A program made the position numbers and the translations under genes. This document shows positions 34,499-43,727 of a stretch of 64,000 nucleotides of DNA, piece after piece; within the stretch, counting starts at the first letter, position 1, and each line of letters starts with the position of its first letter. The notes under the pieces are model-generated. The model was given only the letters and a program-made list of their open reading frames with translations. It searched no databases and was not told the origin of the DNA. Source of the stretch: Mucilaginibacter rubeus (GTDB taxonomy: Bacteria; Bacteroidota; Bacteroidia; Sphingobacteriales; Sphingobacteriaceae); contig NZ_BMKD01000002.1 of assembly GCF_014643835.1 (NCBI RefSeq), forward strand, positions 868,001 through 932,000. The letters run 5' to 3'.

Positions 34499-35545
34499 AT
34501 GAAGATCATAAAAAAACTGGGACTTGCCGTTGCCGCAAATATGCTATTGTTTCCTGTAGTACACGCTCAAAAAGCCGAACCGGTAAGGCTGGTAAAAGCA
34601 ACAAATAATAAAATAGATATCCTGATAGGTGGAAAACCCTTTACCAGTTTCCTGTATCCGGATACTTTAGAAAAACCCGTTCTTTACCCTTTGCGGTCGG
34701 CAAACGGCACATTGGTAACCCGCGGCTTTCCGTTGGCCCCACGGCCCGGCGATCCTACAGATCATCCGCATCACATAGGATTATGGTTTAACTTTGAAAA
34801 CCTGAACGGTCTGGATTTCTGGAATAACTCCTATGCCATACCTGCGGCTAAAAAGAGTGGTTATGGCTGGATCCGCACCGACAAAATTTTGGAAACAAAA
34901 GATGGGACAAAAGGCATATTAGCCTATCATGCAAACTGGACAGATCAGCAAAAACAAGTAATACTGGAAGAGCAAACCCGCTTTGAATTTAGCGGAAATG
35001 CCCGGGAACGGATCATTGACCGTGTAACTACGCTTACTGCGGATAAGGACGCTCTTTTTAAAGATGCCAAAGATGGCATGCTTGGCCTGCGTCTGGCCCA
35101 TGAGCTGCAAATCCCTGACCCTGCCGACCAGAAATTTACTGACGATAAGGGTAATGTTACCATAGTAAAAGGTGGTACCGATAAAGTTGCCAACGGTACT
35201 TACCTCACCAGCGAAGGCAAAACAGGTAACGACGCATGGAGCACCCGCGGCGTATGGTGCAAGGTATATGGTAAAATTGGAACCGATTCGGTAAGCGTTA
35301 CCATTATCGATCATCCTCAAAACCCTAATTATCCTACTTTTTGGCATGCCCGTGGCTACGGTCTGTTTGCAGCCAATCCGCTGGGCGAAAAGGTGTTTAC
35401 CAACGGCAAATCTGAAAAGAACCTGACTTTAAAGAAAGGCGAATCGGTAACATTCAGGTATCGGATTATCATACACAATGGGCCGCAAACTAACAGCGCA
35501 GCGCAATTAAACCAGGCTGCGGAGGCTTTTAAGTCATTTAAATAG
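34499..35545 (+). CDS. secreted DUF6807 (PmoA-like) protein
   Basis: The 348-residue protein has a signal peptide ending near VVHAQ. The family marker is PTDHPHHIGLWFNFENLNGL (about 82-101), a His-rich motif found in proteins annotated PmoA-like; further conserved pieces are YGWIRTDKILETKDG, ERIIDRVTTL, TRGVWCKVYGKIG and TIIDHPQNPNYPTFWHARGY with FAANPLG. These proteins are common next to exported Gfo/Idh/MocA oxidoreductases in Bacteroidota and Planctomycetota, which is the arrangement here. The name PmoA is historical and implies no methane mono-oxygenase. The actual reaction is unknown; a sugar- or uronate-modifying role is a guess from context. Confidence 0.85.
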   Translation: MKIIKKLGLAVAANMLLFPVVHAQKAEPVRLVKATNNKIDILIGGKPFTSFLYPDTLEKPVLYPLRSANGTLVTRGFPLAPRPGDPTDHPHHIGLWFNFENLNGLDFWNNSYAIPAAKKSGYGWIRTDKILETKDGTKGILAYHANWTDQQKQVILEEQTRFEFSGNARERIIDRVTTLTADKDALFKDAKDGMLGLRLAHELQIPDPADQKFTDDKGNVTIVKGGTDKVANGTYLTSEGKTGNDAWSTRGVWCKVYGKIGTDSVSVTIIDHPQNPNYPTFWHARGYGLFAANPLGEKVFTNGKSEKNLTLKKGESVTFRYRIIIHNGPQTNSAAQLNQAAEAFKSFK

Positions 35546-35569
35546 CATCACCATATCAAACAAACCGGT

Positions 35570-35616
35570 CCGGGATATTTATCAGAATTACTTTTTATCA
35601 TTTTTAAATATCCCGG
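35570..35616. terminator. inverted repeat between convergent genes
   Basis: CCGGGATATTT (35570-35580) is perfectly complementary to AAATATCCCGG (35606-35616) across a 25-base loop rich in T. It lies 24 bases after the DUF6807 stop, between convergent genes, and may serve as a terminator. The long loop lowers confidence. Confidence 0.5.
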
Positions 35617-35795
35617 CAGGTATGTCACGGCCCGCTGATCCCGGCGCAAGGTTCAGGTAATTACGGGGTTGTTACTTTTCGTTTCAGTCGGGCTGTGTGT
35701 CGTTACCGGCATCAGTTCGTTGGATATAGCCCATATAGCCATCATTTTACCGTGATAAGGGTATTACTCAAAAAACTCTCCCTCAATATTGTCTA

Positions 35796-38351
35796 TCAAT
35801 TTTGCGCCCCTTGCCCATTGCTGTCACCCTGTTTTAAATCATCATTGTTAACGCCGCGTTTCTTCTTAGGCATCTGCGGACCAAAATTCATTTTACCGAA
35901 ATTGTAGGCAAAGCTAACGCCAAAAGATCTGAACGGCACTGAGAACCTGCTGCTTTGACTAAGCGGGCCGCTATTGATATTGGAAGTAAAGTCTTTATAA
36001 TCCTTAAATGGCTGGGTAATGTTCAAACCAATAGTTCCGCGTTTTTTCCAAACATCCTGCTTCAAACCTATCACCCATAAATTGAAAGAGGGGTTTGTTC
36101 CCTGGAAAGTTCTCCTTGCCGAGTTCTGGATCAAAAAAGTTTCGGCAGACAAAGCCTTGTTTATTTTTACTGTTCCGCTAATGAAGGCATTGTACTGAAC
36201 ATAGGTAGACTGGCTTGCTTGCTGTAGGCTACTGATCACCTGCGGTTTATAGGTAAATGCATTAACGTTGCCCCGTATGGTTAGGACCTTGAACAATTCT
36301 GTTGAGCCAAAGAAGGTTACACCAACGGAATTATTGTTACCCACGTTAAGGTAATTGGTGAGGGAAACATCCCTGGTAACCGGGTTCCCGTTATTATCCA
36401 CCGTGGTGTAAGGCACTGTACGCACGTAGCTTTCAATAATATCATCGGTCTTCCTATAATAGACGGAGGCATTGATCACACTGCTTTTGATGAAGGTAGA
36501 ATAAGTCATTTCCACGGTCTGCGTAATTTCTGGCGACAATTCCGGGTTACCCTGCGTTTGGTTGAGAGGGTTGCTGGTATTCAGAAACGGGTTTAAATAT
36601 TGCAGACTCGGCCGCTGGATACGCTTACTATAGCTTAGTTTCAGCGTTTGGGTAGGCGTTAAAGCCTTTGAAATCACAAAGCTTGGAATAAAATTGGTAT
36701 AGGTATTATCAAAAGGTGCCAGGCCCGCACTGACATTACCCGAATTTCCATTAATTTTTGTATTCTCTAACCGGGCACCTGCCTGTACAGTAAAACCATC
36801 TTTCAAATTTGCAGTAAGCAAGCCGTAGCCCGAGTACACGTCCTGGTCGTAACTATAGGTGTTGGATGTGGCCGTATTAAATACGTACGCGCCTGAAGCA
36901 TCTGGATTGAAAAAATCGTATTCGCTGGATATCCTCCTTAAAATACTTTTCGCACCTGTTTCCAGCTTAAATACCCTGCTGATTGGTAGTACGTAATCCA
37001 GCTGGTAAGTATACTCGTTATTGGTACCGTTATTAACCGCACGCTGGTTTTGGGTAAAAGCAGAATATTCTGACAGATAGTTTACATCTGATGTGCCATG
37101 TGTCCATTGAAAAGCAAAGCTTAATTCTTCACCTTCCTTTTTAAACTTATGGGTAAAATCGTTATTCCAGTCAAAGTTGGAGACTTTGAATTCGTTGCTT
37201 GTTAAGGCTGTATAATCGATATTTCCCTCTGATGCAGAATTATTGCTATTGACCGAGTTACCTTTATTTTTAAATGCCCCTCCCCTTAGGCTAAAAGTAG
37301 AGTTAAACGTGTTTTGATCATTAAAATCATATCCCAAAGATGCCGAGCCATTGGTAAAATGACGATTTGATGTACTTTGCCCGTTTGACGAGGATGATGT
37401 ACCCAGTTCGGTATTTTGACTGTTAAAGGATTGATAGGTGGTTTGCGGCCATCCAACGTTATAACCAAGGTTAGCTGTAATGCTTAATTTATTTTTGTTA
37501 AAATTGATATTTCCGCTCTCATTGTTTTGACGGGTACCTATACCCATATTGATAGAGCCGCTTACACCGGCAACCTCCTTCTTCTTGGTAATAATATTGA
37601 TAATGCCGGCCGAACCTTCCGCATCGTATTTAGCCGAGGGCGCCGTTATCACTTCAATATTCTTGATCTGATCGGAAGGCATGGATTTCAAAACGTCGCC
37701 CGCGTTGGTTACCAACGCTCCTGAAGGCTTGCCATTGATCAGTATCCGTACGTTCTGATTTCCGCGGAGGGAAACATTCCCGTCCATGTCAACCGAAACC
37801 ATGGGCACTTTGCGCAGGATATCAGAAGCATTGCCGCCGGCACTGGTTACATCTTTTTCTGCATTAAAAACTAATTTGTCAATGTGGTTTTCCACCAGGG
37901 CTCTTTGCCCGGTAACCTGAACATCAGCCAGCATCTTAGCGCTTGGCGAAACGATGACCTGCCCAAGGTTTCTGTCGGTTTTGGCTCCCGTTAAAACAAC
38001 GCCGTCAATTGTTTTGGTGGAGTAACCTATAAAAGCGATTTGGACGCGATAAGTTCCCGGCGCCACACCAGTGATTTTGAAACTCCCTTTCTGATCTGCC
38101 AGGCTACCGTTCACTGGAGCAGTTGTACCTGCTTTAAATAAGCTTACTGTCGAATAGTCCAGTGGCTTTTTAGTCAGGGAGTCTATTACGGTTCCGAAGA
38201 TAGTTCCATTACCCAAAGAGGCACCTGATGGCGGGCCTGCGGGCTGTTGGGCTCGCACGGTCCCTGCTGCCAATAAAAACCAGGTTATCAGTTTCAATGC
38301 CCGCAGGCTCGTTGTATTTTTTAAGTTGAACTTGTAATTTTCAGTTCCCAT
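35796..38351 (-). CDS. TonB-dependent receptor, OMP_b-brl_3 type
   Basis: The start is taken at MGTENYKFNLKNTTSLRALK, since the preceding 14 codons (MINVFTLFCFKISN) are not needed for the leader LITWFLLAAGTVRAQ. The roughly 851-residue protein has a carboxypeptidase-regulatory-like domain (GTVIDSLTKKPLDYSTVSLF), a plug (NASDILRKVPMVSVDMDGNV, IKNIEVITAPSAKYDAEGSA, GIINIITKK) and a barrel ending in the FGVSFAYNFGKMN region. A low-complexity tail (MPKKKRGVNNDDLKQGDSNG) follows, possibly periplasmic. It is not SusC-like and has no SusD. Ligand unknown; a peptide, metal complex or oligosaccharide are all possible. It is divergent from the LytS-type kinase. Confidence 0.92.
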   Translation of the reverse strand: MGTENYKFNLKNTTSLRALKLITWFLLAAGTVRAQQPAGPPSGASLGNGTIFGTVIDSLTKKPLDYSTVSLFKAGTTAPVNGSLADQKGSFKITGVAPGTYRVQIAFIGYSTKTIDGVVLTGAKTDRNLGQVIVSPSAKMLADVQVTGQRALVENHIDKLVFNAEKDVTSAGGNASDILRKVPMVSVDMDGNVSLRGNQNVRILINGKPSGALVTNAGDVLKSMPSDQIKNIEVITAPSAKYDAEGSAGIINIITKKKEVAGVSGSINMGIGTRQNNESGNINFNKNKLSITANLGYNVGWPQTTYQSFNSQNTELGTSSSSNGQSTSNRHFTNGSASLGYDFNDQNTFNSTFSLRGGAFKNKGNSVNSNNSASEGNIDYTALTSNEFKVSNFDWNNDFTHKFKKEGEELSFAFQWTHGTSDVNYLSEYSAFTQNQRAVNNGTNNEYTYQLDYVLPISRVFKLETGAKSILRRISSEYDFFNPDASGAYVFNTATSNTYSYDQDVYSGYGLLTANLKDGFTVQAGARLENTKINGNSGNVSAGLAPFDNTYTNFIPSFVISKALTPTQTLKLSYSKRIQRPSLQYLNPFLNTSNPLNQTQGNPELSPEITQTVEMTYSTFIKSSVINASVYYRKTDDIIESYVRTVPYTTVDNNGNPVTRDVSLTNYLNVGNNNSVGVTFFGSTELFKVLTIRGNVNAFTYKPQVISSLQQASQSTYVQYNAFISGTVKINKALSAETFLIQNSARRTFQGTNPSFNLWVIGLKQDVWKKRGTIGLNITQPFKDYKDFTSNINSGPLSQSSRFSVPFRSFGVSFAYNFGKMNFGPQMPKKKRGVNNDDLKQGDSNGQGAQN

Positions 38352-38683
38352 ATTCGAGATTTTGAAACAAAACAAAGTAAATACATTGATCAAAATCTGC
38401 AGAATAGACGGATCGGCCTTAATAATAGACCAAACGAACGTTAGAGTCTATGGCTTTGTGATTGGAGGAATTTTCAATATAAGCTATAGATCAAAGTTGT
38501 CATTCTGTCTATTAATTCCTGTAAACCATCTATTCCTTAAAAAAAATAAAAAAACATTTTGTCATTTGCAGCATCCCGGTGAGATGGGATTTAGTTGATT
38601 ACTGTATTTGATACAGTATGGTGCGTTTTGCCTGAGAAACAAAACGCACTTTTTTCCGCTATTTTTATGGTAAAATTCGCGAT
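38352..38683. other. divergent intergenic region, TonB receptor / LytS kinase
   Basis: No gene is present. The half near the receptor is unremarkable. The half near the kinase holds TACTGTAT-TTG-ATACAGTA (38600-38618), a perfect palindrome suited to a dimeric regulator, immediately followed by the terminator at 38621-38655. Confidence 0.6.
38621..38655 (+). terminator. terminator in the leader of the LytS-type kinase gene
   Basis: GTGCGTTTTG (38621-38630) pairs perfectly with CAAAACGCAC (38640-38649) across a nine-base loop and is followed by six Ts. No plus-strand gene ends here; the kinase ATG is 28 bases further on. It is therefore a leader terminator (attenuator) or the end of a very short transcript beginning at the palindrome 38600-38618. 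Confidence 0.8.
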
Positions 38684-39742
38684 ATGGCTTTTTCAGGCTT
38701 AAAGAAGATCTTTTTCTCAGTTCACTTTTATATAGTGGCCTGTTTATTAGCGTTAATGTTATTCCCATTATCCTGGCCCTTAAAACTCCCCGGTGAATTT
38801 TGGATCAAACAGGTATTGATACATTTGGTATGGGCAACATTATTCTATGCCAACCTGTTTTATTTTACTCCCCAATTGATTTACAAAAACAAGGCTGTAT
38901 TATTTGTTCTTTTGATGATAGCTATTCTCGTCTCCGTTGTGTACTTAAACAATTGGTTAGATGAAATAACCGGTTGGAAGGCTGTATTTACCAAAGTTTA
39001 CAAAAACCCGGCTAAAAAATCATCTGACGATAACCATGTTTATAATTATTGGACTATCATAACTGCACTTGTTTTACTCGGAGTAAGCACAATCATCGCG
39101 GTCTCCCGGAAGATCAAGGCCGACCAGGAAGCCTTCCGTGCCACCGAACAGGAAAAAATCAGCTCAGAGCTTTCTTTTTTAAAAGCGCAGATCAATCCGC
39201 ACTTCTTTTTTAATATCCTGCATACCATTTATGCACTCGCCGATAGCAACCCTGTGGCGTCTAAAGATGCGGTTTACACGCTTTCGCATATGATGCGTTA
39301 TGTTATTTATGAAACCAAGAACGATCTGACCGACCTGGAAAAGGAGATCAAATTTATTGAGGACTATATCAAGCTGATGAAGCTGAGGCTGAGCGATGAT
39401 GTACAGATCATTTTTGAAAAACAGGTCAACCTAAAAAATCATGAAATAGCCCCCATGCTTTTCCTGCCATTTGTTGAAAATGCCTTTAAGCATGGCATCA
39501 GCGGTGTACACCCAAGTTACATTTATGTAGAGATCAGCCAATCTGCCGACGAGCTGAAGTTGGAGATCAGGAATTCCCTTTTTGAAGAACAAACGGCTCA
39601 GTTGGAAGATAGTAATGGCATCGGTATTGTCAATACGAAAAGAAGGCTCGACCTGCTATATCCCGGGCGCTACACATTATCGGTTGACCGCGACTCCAAT
39701 ATCAGGGAATTCATTGTAAATTTAACGTTCCGATTCAAATGA
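38684..39742 (+). CDS. LytS/YehU-type sensor histidine kinase
   Basis: The 352-residue protein has four predicted membrane helices (about 10-30, 42-62, 70-90 and 122-142), then a short coiled linker and the His_kinase domain (PF06580 type). The phosphoacceptor is His173 in FLKAQINPHFFFNILHTIYA. The ATP-binding half shows LPFVENAFKHGIS and DSNGIGIVNTKRRLDLLY. There is no extra sensory domain, so the signal is probably sensed within the membrane. It overlaps the response-regulator start by four bases (ATGA), which ensures balanced synthesis. Such LytS/LytTR pairs in Bacteroidota often control an adjacent transporter; the divergent TonB receptor is the nearest candidate. Confidence 0.94.
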   Translation: MAFSGLKKIFFSVHFYIVACLLALMLFPLSWPLKLPGEFWIKQVLIHLVWATLFYANLFYFTPQLIYKNKAVLFVLLMIAILVSVVYLNNWLDEITGWKAVFTKVYKNPAKKSSDDNHVYNYWTIITALVLLGVSTIIAVSRKIKADQEAFRATEQEKISSELSFLKAQINPHFFFNILHTIYALADSNPVASKDAVYTLSHMMRYVIYETKNDLTDLEKEIKFIEDYIKLMKLRLSDDVQIIFEKQVNLKNHEIAPMLFLPFVENAFKHGISGVHPSYIYVEISQSADELKLEIRNSLFEEQTAQLEDSNGIGIVNTKRRLDLLYPGRYTLSVDRDSNIREFIVNLTFRFK

Positions 39743-40482
39743 AAATTGACTGCATAGCTGTAGACGACGAACCGATAGCTTTAAAGCTAATTACTTCGTA
39801 CATTGAACAAACCCCGTTTTTAAATTTACAGGGTAGGTTCGGCAACGCTATCGAAGCGCTGAAAGCTATTCATCAACAACCCGGCCTTCAATTGATATTT
39901 TTAGACATTCGGATGGCCGACCTAAGCGGTGTTGAGCTGGCAAGGATCATAGAGCAAACCGGAAAGAAAAAAGGTCCGCGCGTTATATTTACAACGGCTT
40001 ATGATCAATATGCTTTAGAGGGCTTTAAGGTGAACGCGTTAGATTACTTATTGAAACCGTTTAGTTTTGTTGATTTTTCAAAGGCGGCTGCTAAAGCATA
40101 TGATTATTTTGAGATTTTGGAAAGCGCTCAAAATAATATAACTCCCGGAACGCCTGTTGAAAAGAACTATATTTATCTTAAGGTCGATTATCAGCTGGTA
40201 AAAGTTAACATAGCAGACATCCTTTATATCGAAGGACTTAAAGATTATGTAAAGATTTTCCTGGCGAACCAGGATAAACCCTTATTGACCCTCACAAGCC
40301 TGAAAAACCTTGAAGAGAAACTCCCGGCCAGTATTTTCCTGCGAATCCACCGCTCATTTATCGTATCCAAAGAAGCAGTCAAATCCGTTACCAAAAATTC
40401 TGTCCAGATTGAAAATACTACGATACCTGTAACCGAACAATATAAAGAAGTTTTTACCACATTCCTGAAAGATTGGTCTTGA
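39739..40482 (+). CDS. LytTR-family response regulator
   Basis: The 247-residue protein has a receiver domain (1-120) with acidic pocket residues in CIAVDDEP, the phosphorylation site Asp56 in LIFLDIRMADLSG, and the later FTTAYDQYALEGFKVNALDY segment with conserved Thr and Lys (LLKPFSF). The C-terminal LytTR DNA-binding domain (about 147-244) shows YIYLKVDYQLVKVNIADILY, IEGLKDYVKIFL, FLRIHRSFIVSKEAV and the closing strand. It is the partner of the upstream kinase. LytTR proteins bind direct repeats, which were not identified near either gene; the palindrome at 38600-38618 is not the usual LytTR site. Confidence 0.95.
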   Translation: MKIDCIAVDDEPIALKLITSYIEQTPFLNLQGRFGNAIEALKAIHQQPGLQLIFLDIRMADLSGVELARIIEQTGKKKGPRVIFTTAYDQYALEGFKVNALDYLLKPFSFVDFSKAAAKAYDYFEILESAQNNITPGTPVEKNYIYLKVDYQLVKVNIADILYIEGLKDYVKIFLANQDKPLLTLTSLKNLEEKLPASIFLRIHRSFIVSKEAVKSVTKNSVQIENTTIPVTEQYKEVFTTFLKDWS

Positions 40483-40575
40483 TCATCATTGGTTGTCTAT
40501 CAGGGGTTAAATATTTATGAGCCGGCATAACCCTCGTTTCTCCAAAATGGCTCTGCATGTTCCAATACAAACTTT

Positions 40576-40694
40576 ACAGATCCTGCCATAAAGGAATGGA
40601 GTTTTGCATGGGTCGTAGACGCCCATCCTACTTTGTGAAATACTTTAAGAAGCACACGCAGCAATCACCTGCTGATTTCCTCAGGAACGGTTTC
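40576..40694 (+). pseudogene. decayed AraC-family HTH remnant
   Basis: In the gap after the LytTR gene, codons from 40623 read PSYFVKYFKKHTQQSPADFL, a near-perfect match to the last recognition helix of AraC-family regulators. The preceding helix is only weakly visible in another frame (DPAIKEWSFA from about 40579), which implies a frameshift. No upstream AraC part is present, so this is a truncated, frame-disrupted remnant of a deleted regulator. It shows that the locus was once joined to, or interrupted by, another gene. Confidence 0.55.
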
Positions 40695-40755
40695 CCGAAT
40701 ATGTCTTTTCTTTTGGGACCGTCGGCTTTGGGAATAAATAAAAAAGTTAAGGACG

Positions 40756-43302
40756 CTAATTTTTATAAAATGAAATTTTATCAATTACTACGCCAGGGTC
40801 AATAGCCCTGATAGATAATTTATGTGTCCCGGTGGTTAATGCTGGTAAGTCTATTAATGCACTAACGTAATTATTTCTAATACCCTGGTTACGGTTGGGT
40901 CCATTCTCATCTTCCTTGCCATTTGACCCCGGCACTTCTGTTGTTGAAATAAATTTATTATCAACTAAAATGGCTACCCTTAATTGCATACCCGGATAAA
41001 TTCTAAAAGTTGGCATAAAATCAATCCTCACCTTTGCTGAATTACCATCAGTTTTAAAATTGTAATTCAATGTTGGAGCTTTTACATCACCAGGTTTCCA
41101 TAATAAATTAAGGTTAACCGGTGTCAATGCCATAGCCTGGCCGCTATTGCCCAATCCTGGTATAACCGACCATTTTGCGGTTCCAGCTGTGGTTTGTTCA
41201 TCGGCAGATGAAGCGTTTCTTGTTATATCCGCCTGAATTGCTTTTTTGGTGGTATCCGGTTTCCTGGTTTCAGCCCATGGCCATGCTACCTGGCTATTCC
41301 ATGATAGAAGATTTTGACCGGTTACTGTTCCCGGCATCATATATTGCCATTTCCCCCCTGCTATTTTATTGTTGTAATTATCAACTTCGGATTCCAAAGC
41401 TGCTTTAAGGCGATCTATCTCGACCTGATGGGCAGATTGATTTGCACCATAAACAATTGCCCTGTCATGCATAAATATAAGTCCGGTTTCTGCCATGATA
41501 CGGGCCGGAAAACCAATCATTTCTGTGTAAGAATCCTGCTTATTTAAAGGTACAGACTTTGCTACAGAAGTTTCAAGATTTAATAATCTCTGATAATCAG
41601 CTTGTAATTGCACAGCTTCGTTATCCGACAAAGAAATAGCCCAATCACGATTCATTAATTCAGGTTTTCGTACTGTGCCTAAACGATAAAATTCTGTAAG
41701 CAAATTGTTAAGCGTAGCTACATTTTCATTAAAATGTTCTGTAAGAAATGCTTTTAAAAATTGGGGTTGTGCATCCGTCTTTTGACTTTCCGGGTTCCAT
41801 GATAAGCGTGAAAAATAGTCGATCCCCAATTCCATCGGTTTAACATCACCTACGTTAATCACCCACATCGTCCGGGCCTGATTTTCCCAGGCCTTATGAA
41901 ACTCTTCCCACATCAATGCCGGGGCGGTAGAATTGATCCAGGTATACGAATGAGGACCACCGTAGTAAGATAAGTGCCAGTATAATCCGCTTCCGCCAGA
42001 CCGCTTCCTTTCGGTTGGATTCGATAAGCGGCGAATGTACCCAAAATTGTCATCTACCCAAATCAGAGTTACATCATCAGGTACCTTTAAGCCGGCATCA
42101 TACACAGGCAATACCTCTTTATAAGGAACAAAACATTGGGCAACAGGCCCCCATTGTTTATTGACGTATTGATTAATAAGATCTCGCTGGTCTTTAAATA
42201 CCTTTTCCAAAAGGGTTATCCTTTCAGGTATACCTGACGGTGGCGATTCCATACCACGATCATGTATACCGCGTATACCCATTGTCCAAACTGCTTCTTT
42301 GTCTTTTCTGTGCTTAGCAGTTTCTTTCCAGTATTTATAAATACTATCAGGATTAGTGCTATAATTCCATACACCTTTAAGTTTCTCGTTCCAATGCACG
42401 TTATTATACAGCATCGGTTCGCAATGTGATGAACCTGCAACAATACCATAATGATCGGCCAAAGCTACATTCTCGGGAGTGTCGCCAAATTCTTTAGACA
42501 CTTCATGCATAGCAGGCCAAATATAGTTAAGCCGCAAACGCAACATCAATTCAAATAATTTTTCATATATTTTGGGGCCAATGCCATGTGCAAAATCCTT
42601 TTCAAAGTTTTTCCTCGCCCATTGATTTATTCCCCAGTCTTCATCGTTAATAAAAATGCCGCGATATTTAACTGCCGGTTCATCCCAAGTTGGTTTAGGT
42701 ACGGAGATCGTAACTGTTTTTCTTTTAGCAGTAGGAACATCTGCCCACCAATGCCACGGCGATACACCTATTTTCCTTGAAATTTGTAAGAGTCCATAAA
42801 CTGTCCCTCGTCTATCGCTTCCAACTATAATGAGCGCTTTTTTTACACCAGGTGCGGGGTTGTTAACTATTTGCCATAATGAAGCCTCCCAACGGCCTTT
42901 AATTTTATTAATATCTTTGATCTTGTGTGCAGCTATCAACCTATCAATAGCTGGGCTTTTACCAATAGTGCCGGCAATAATCATTTCACCGGCGGGGTGT
43001 TGCAAAGTAGTAATAGCAGGCGAAGTTCCGGTAACCTGTTTTATATCGTCAGCAAAAAAGCCAGCCGCAAGTTTCACCGCCTGGTAATCAGAATTATCAA
43101 TAGCTAAACTTATACTTTTTTGAGCAGTGGCCACTGTAATATCTGTTGATTTTGAGGCTAAAGCAGTTTTTACAATCAAATTTTGAGCACTAACGCTTAT
43201 TGTTGTTAAGGTTACCAGTAACAGTAGCGGTGTTGCTTTTAATATACTGCGGTTATAATATCTATAATAACTTATGCGGGTATTCAAGAGTGATTTTAAC
43301 AT
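40756..43302 (-). CDS. GH115 alpha-glucuronidase family protein
   Basis: The 848-residue secreted protein (leader ending VSAQ near residue 40) has GH115 hallmarks: DRRGTVYGLLQISRKIGVSP (about 163-182), WADVP, KYRGIFINDEDWGINQWARK, RLRLNYIWPAMHEVSKEFGD, WTMGIRGIHDRGMESPPSGI, ILVWVDDNFGYIRRL-like LIWVDDNFGYIRRL and YYGGPHSYTWINSTAPALMW. A C-terminal beta-sandwich (about 700-848) ends in LSIRAIDPGVVIDKISFYKN. GH115 enzymes remove (4-O-methyl-)glucuronic acid from xylan side chains and related glycans. It is transcribed away from the GH89-GH29 operon across a region with a double LacI-type operator, so both are likely controlled by the same repressor. Confidence 0.93.
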   Translation of the reverse strand: MLKSLLNTRISYYRYYNRSILKATPLLLLVTLTTISVSAQNLIVKTALASKSTDITVATAQKSISLAIDNSDYQAVKLAAGFFADDIKQVTGTSPAITTLQHPAGEMIIAGTIGKSPAIDRLIAAHKIKDINKIKGRWEASLWQIVNNPAPGVKKALIIVGSDRRGTVYGLLQISRKIGVSPWHWWADVPTAKRKTVTISVPKPTWDEPAVKYRGIFINDEDWGINQWARKNFEKDFAHGIGPKIYEKLFELMLRLRLNYIWPAMHEVSKEFGDTPENVALADHYGIVAGSSHCEPMLYNNVHWNEKLKGVWNYSTNPDSIYKYWKETAKHRKDKEAVWTMGIRGIHDRGMESPPSGIPERITLLEKVFKDQRDLINQYVNKQWGPVAQCFVPYKEVLPVYDAGLKVPDDVTLIWVDDNFGYIRRLSNPTERKRSGGSGLYWHLSYYGGPHSYTWINSTAPALMWEEFHKAWENQARTMWVINVGDVKPMELGIDYFSRLSWNPESQKTDAQPQFLKAFLTEHFNENVATLNNLLTEFYRLGTVRKPELMNRDWAISLSDNEAVQLQADYQRLLNLETSVAKSVPLNKQDSYTEMIGFPARIMAETGLIFMHDRAIVYGANQSAHQVEIDRLKAALESEVDNYNNKIAGGKWQYMMPGTVTGQNLLSWNSQVAWPWAETRKPDTTKKAIQADITRNASSADEQTTAGTAKWSVIPGLGNSGQAMALTPVNLNLLWKPGDVKAPTLNYNFKTDGNSAKVRIDFMPTFRIYPGMQLRVAILVDNKFISTTEVPGSNGKEDENGPNRNQGIRNNYVSALIDLPALTTGTHKLSIRAIDPGVVIDKISFYKN

Positions 43303-43727
43303 TTATAATATTGTATCATGTGACCGTATTAAAAATCAACCGAACTCGTGAGTTAAACCACCAGTTTAGTTAGATTATTAATATCCGTAATTCTGCTCTA
43401 ATTTAGCGCCTTTATTCTATTTTTCAGCGGCCTTTATAGGCCGTAGTTATCGGCAGCCATAGGTAACCGTAATATCGGTTACATTTTTTCACCCTATCAT
43501 AAAATAGCCCAGGCTGTTAATGTCGATCGGGGTTGTCCAGGCAGGATTAGCATTTCGCCCGCTCTATATTTGATAAAAAACAGTGAAAATTTACGCAAAC
43601 GTTTGTCTTTGCAGTAACAAACGTTTGCGTAAGTTTCAAGGCTCCAGGGCATAGAATTATGCATAATCTTTCCATAAAATTTTAGTTAGTTTCGGACATA
43701 TTAACAGAAAAAAACCAACAAATTTTT
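43303..43727. other. divergent intergenic region, GH115 / GH89
   Basis: No gene is present. The region must hold promoters for both directions. TATATTTG at 43565-43572 fits a -7 element for the GH89 direction (no TTG at the expected distance; the nearest is 29 bases upstream), which would put the double operator at about +15 to +55. Nothing else notable was seen. Confidence 0.5.
43591..43632. promoter_or_regulatory. double LacI-type operator
   Basis: TTACGCAAACGTTTGT (43591-43606) is followed after 10 bases by its exact reverse complement (43617-43632). Each arm contains the palindrome CAAACGTTTG (43596-43605 and 43618-43627) with the central CG typical of LacI/GalR-family operators. The two centres are 22 bases apart, about two helical turns, so two dimers would bind on the same face. 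The LacI-family gene at 49056-50090 is the likely repressor. Confidence 0.8.
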
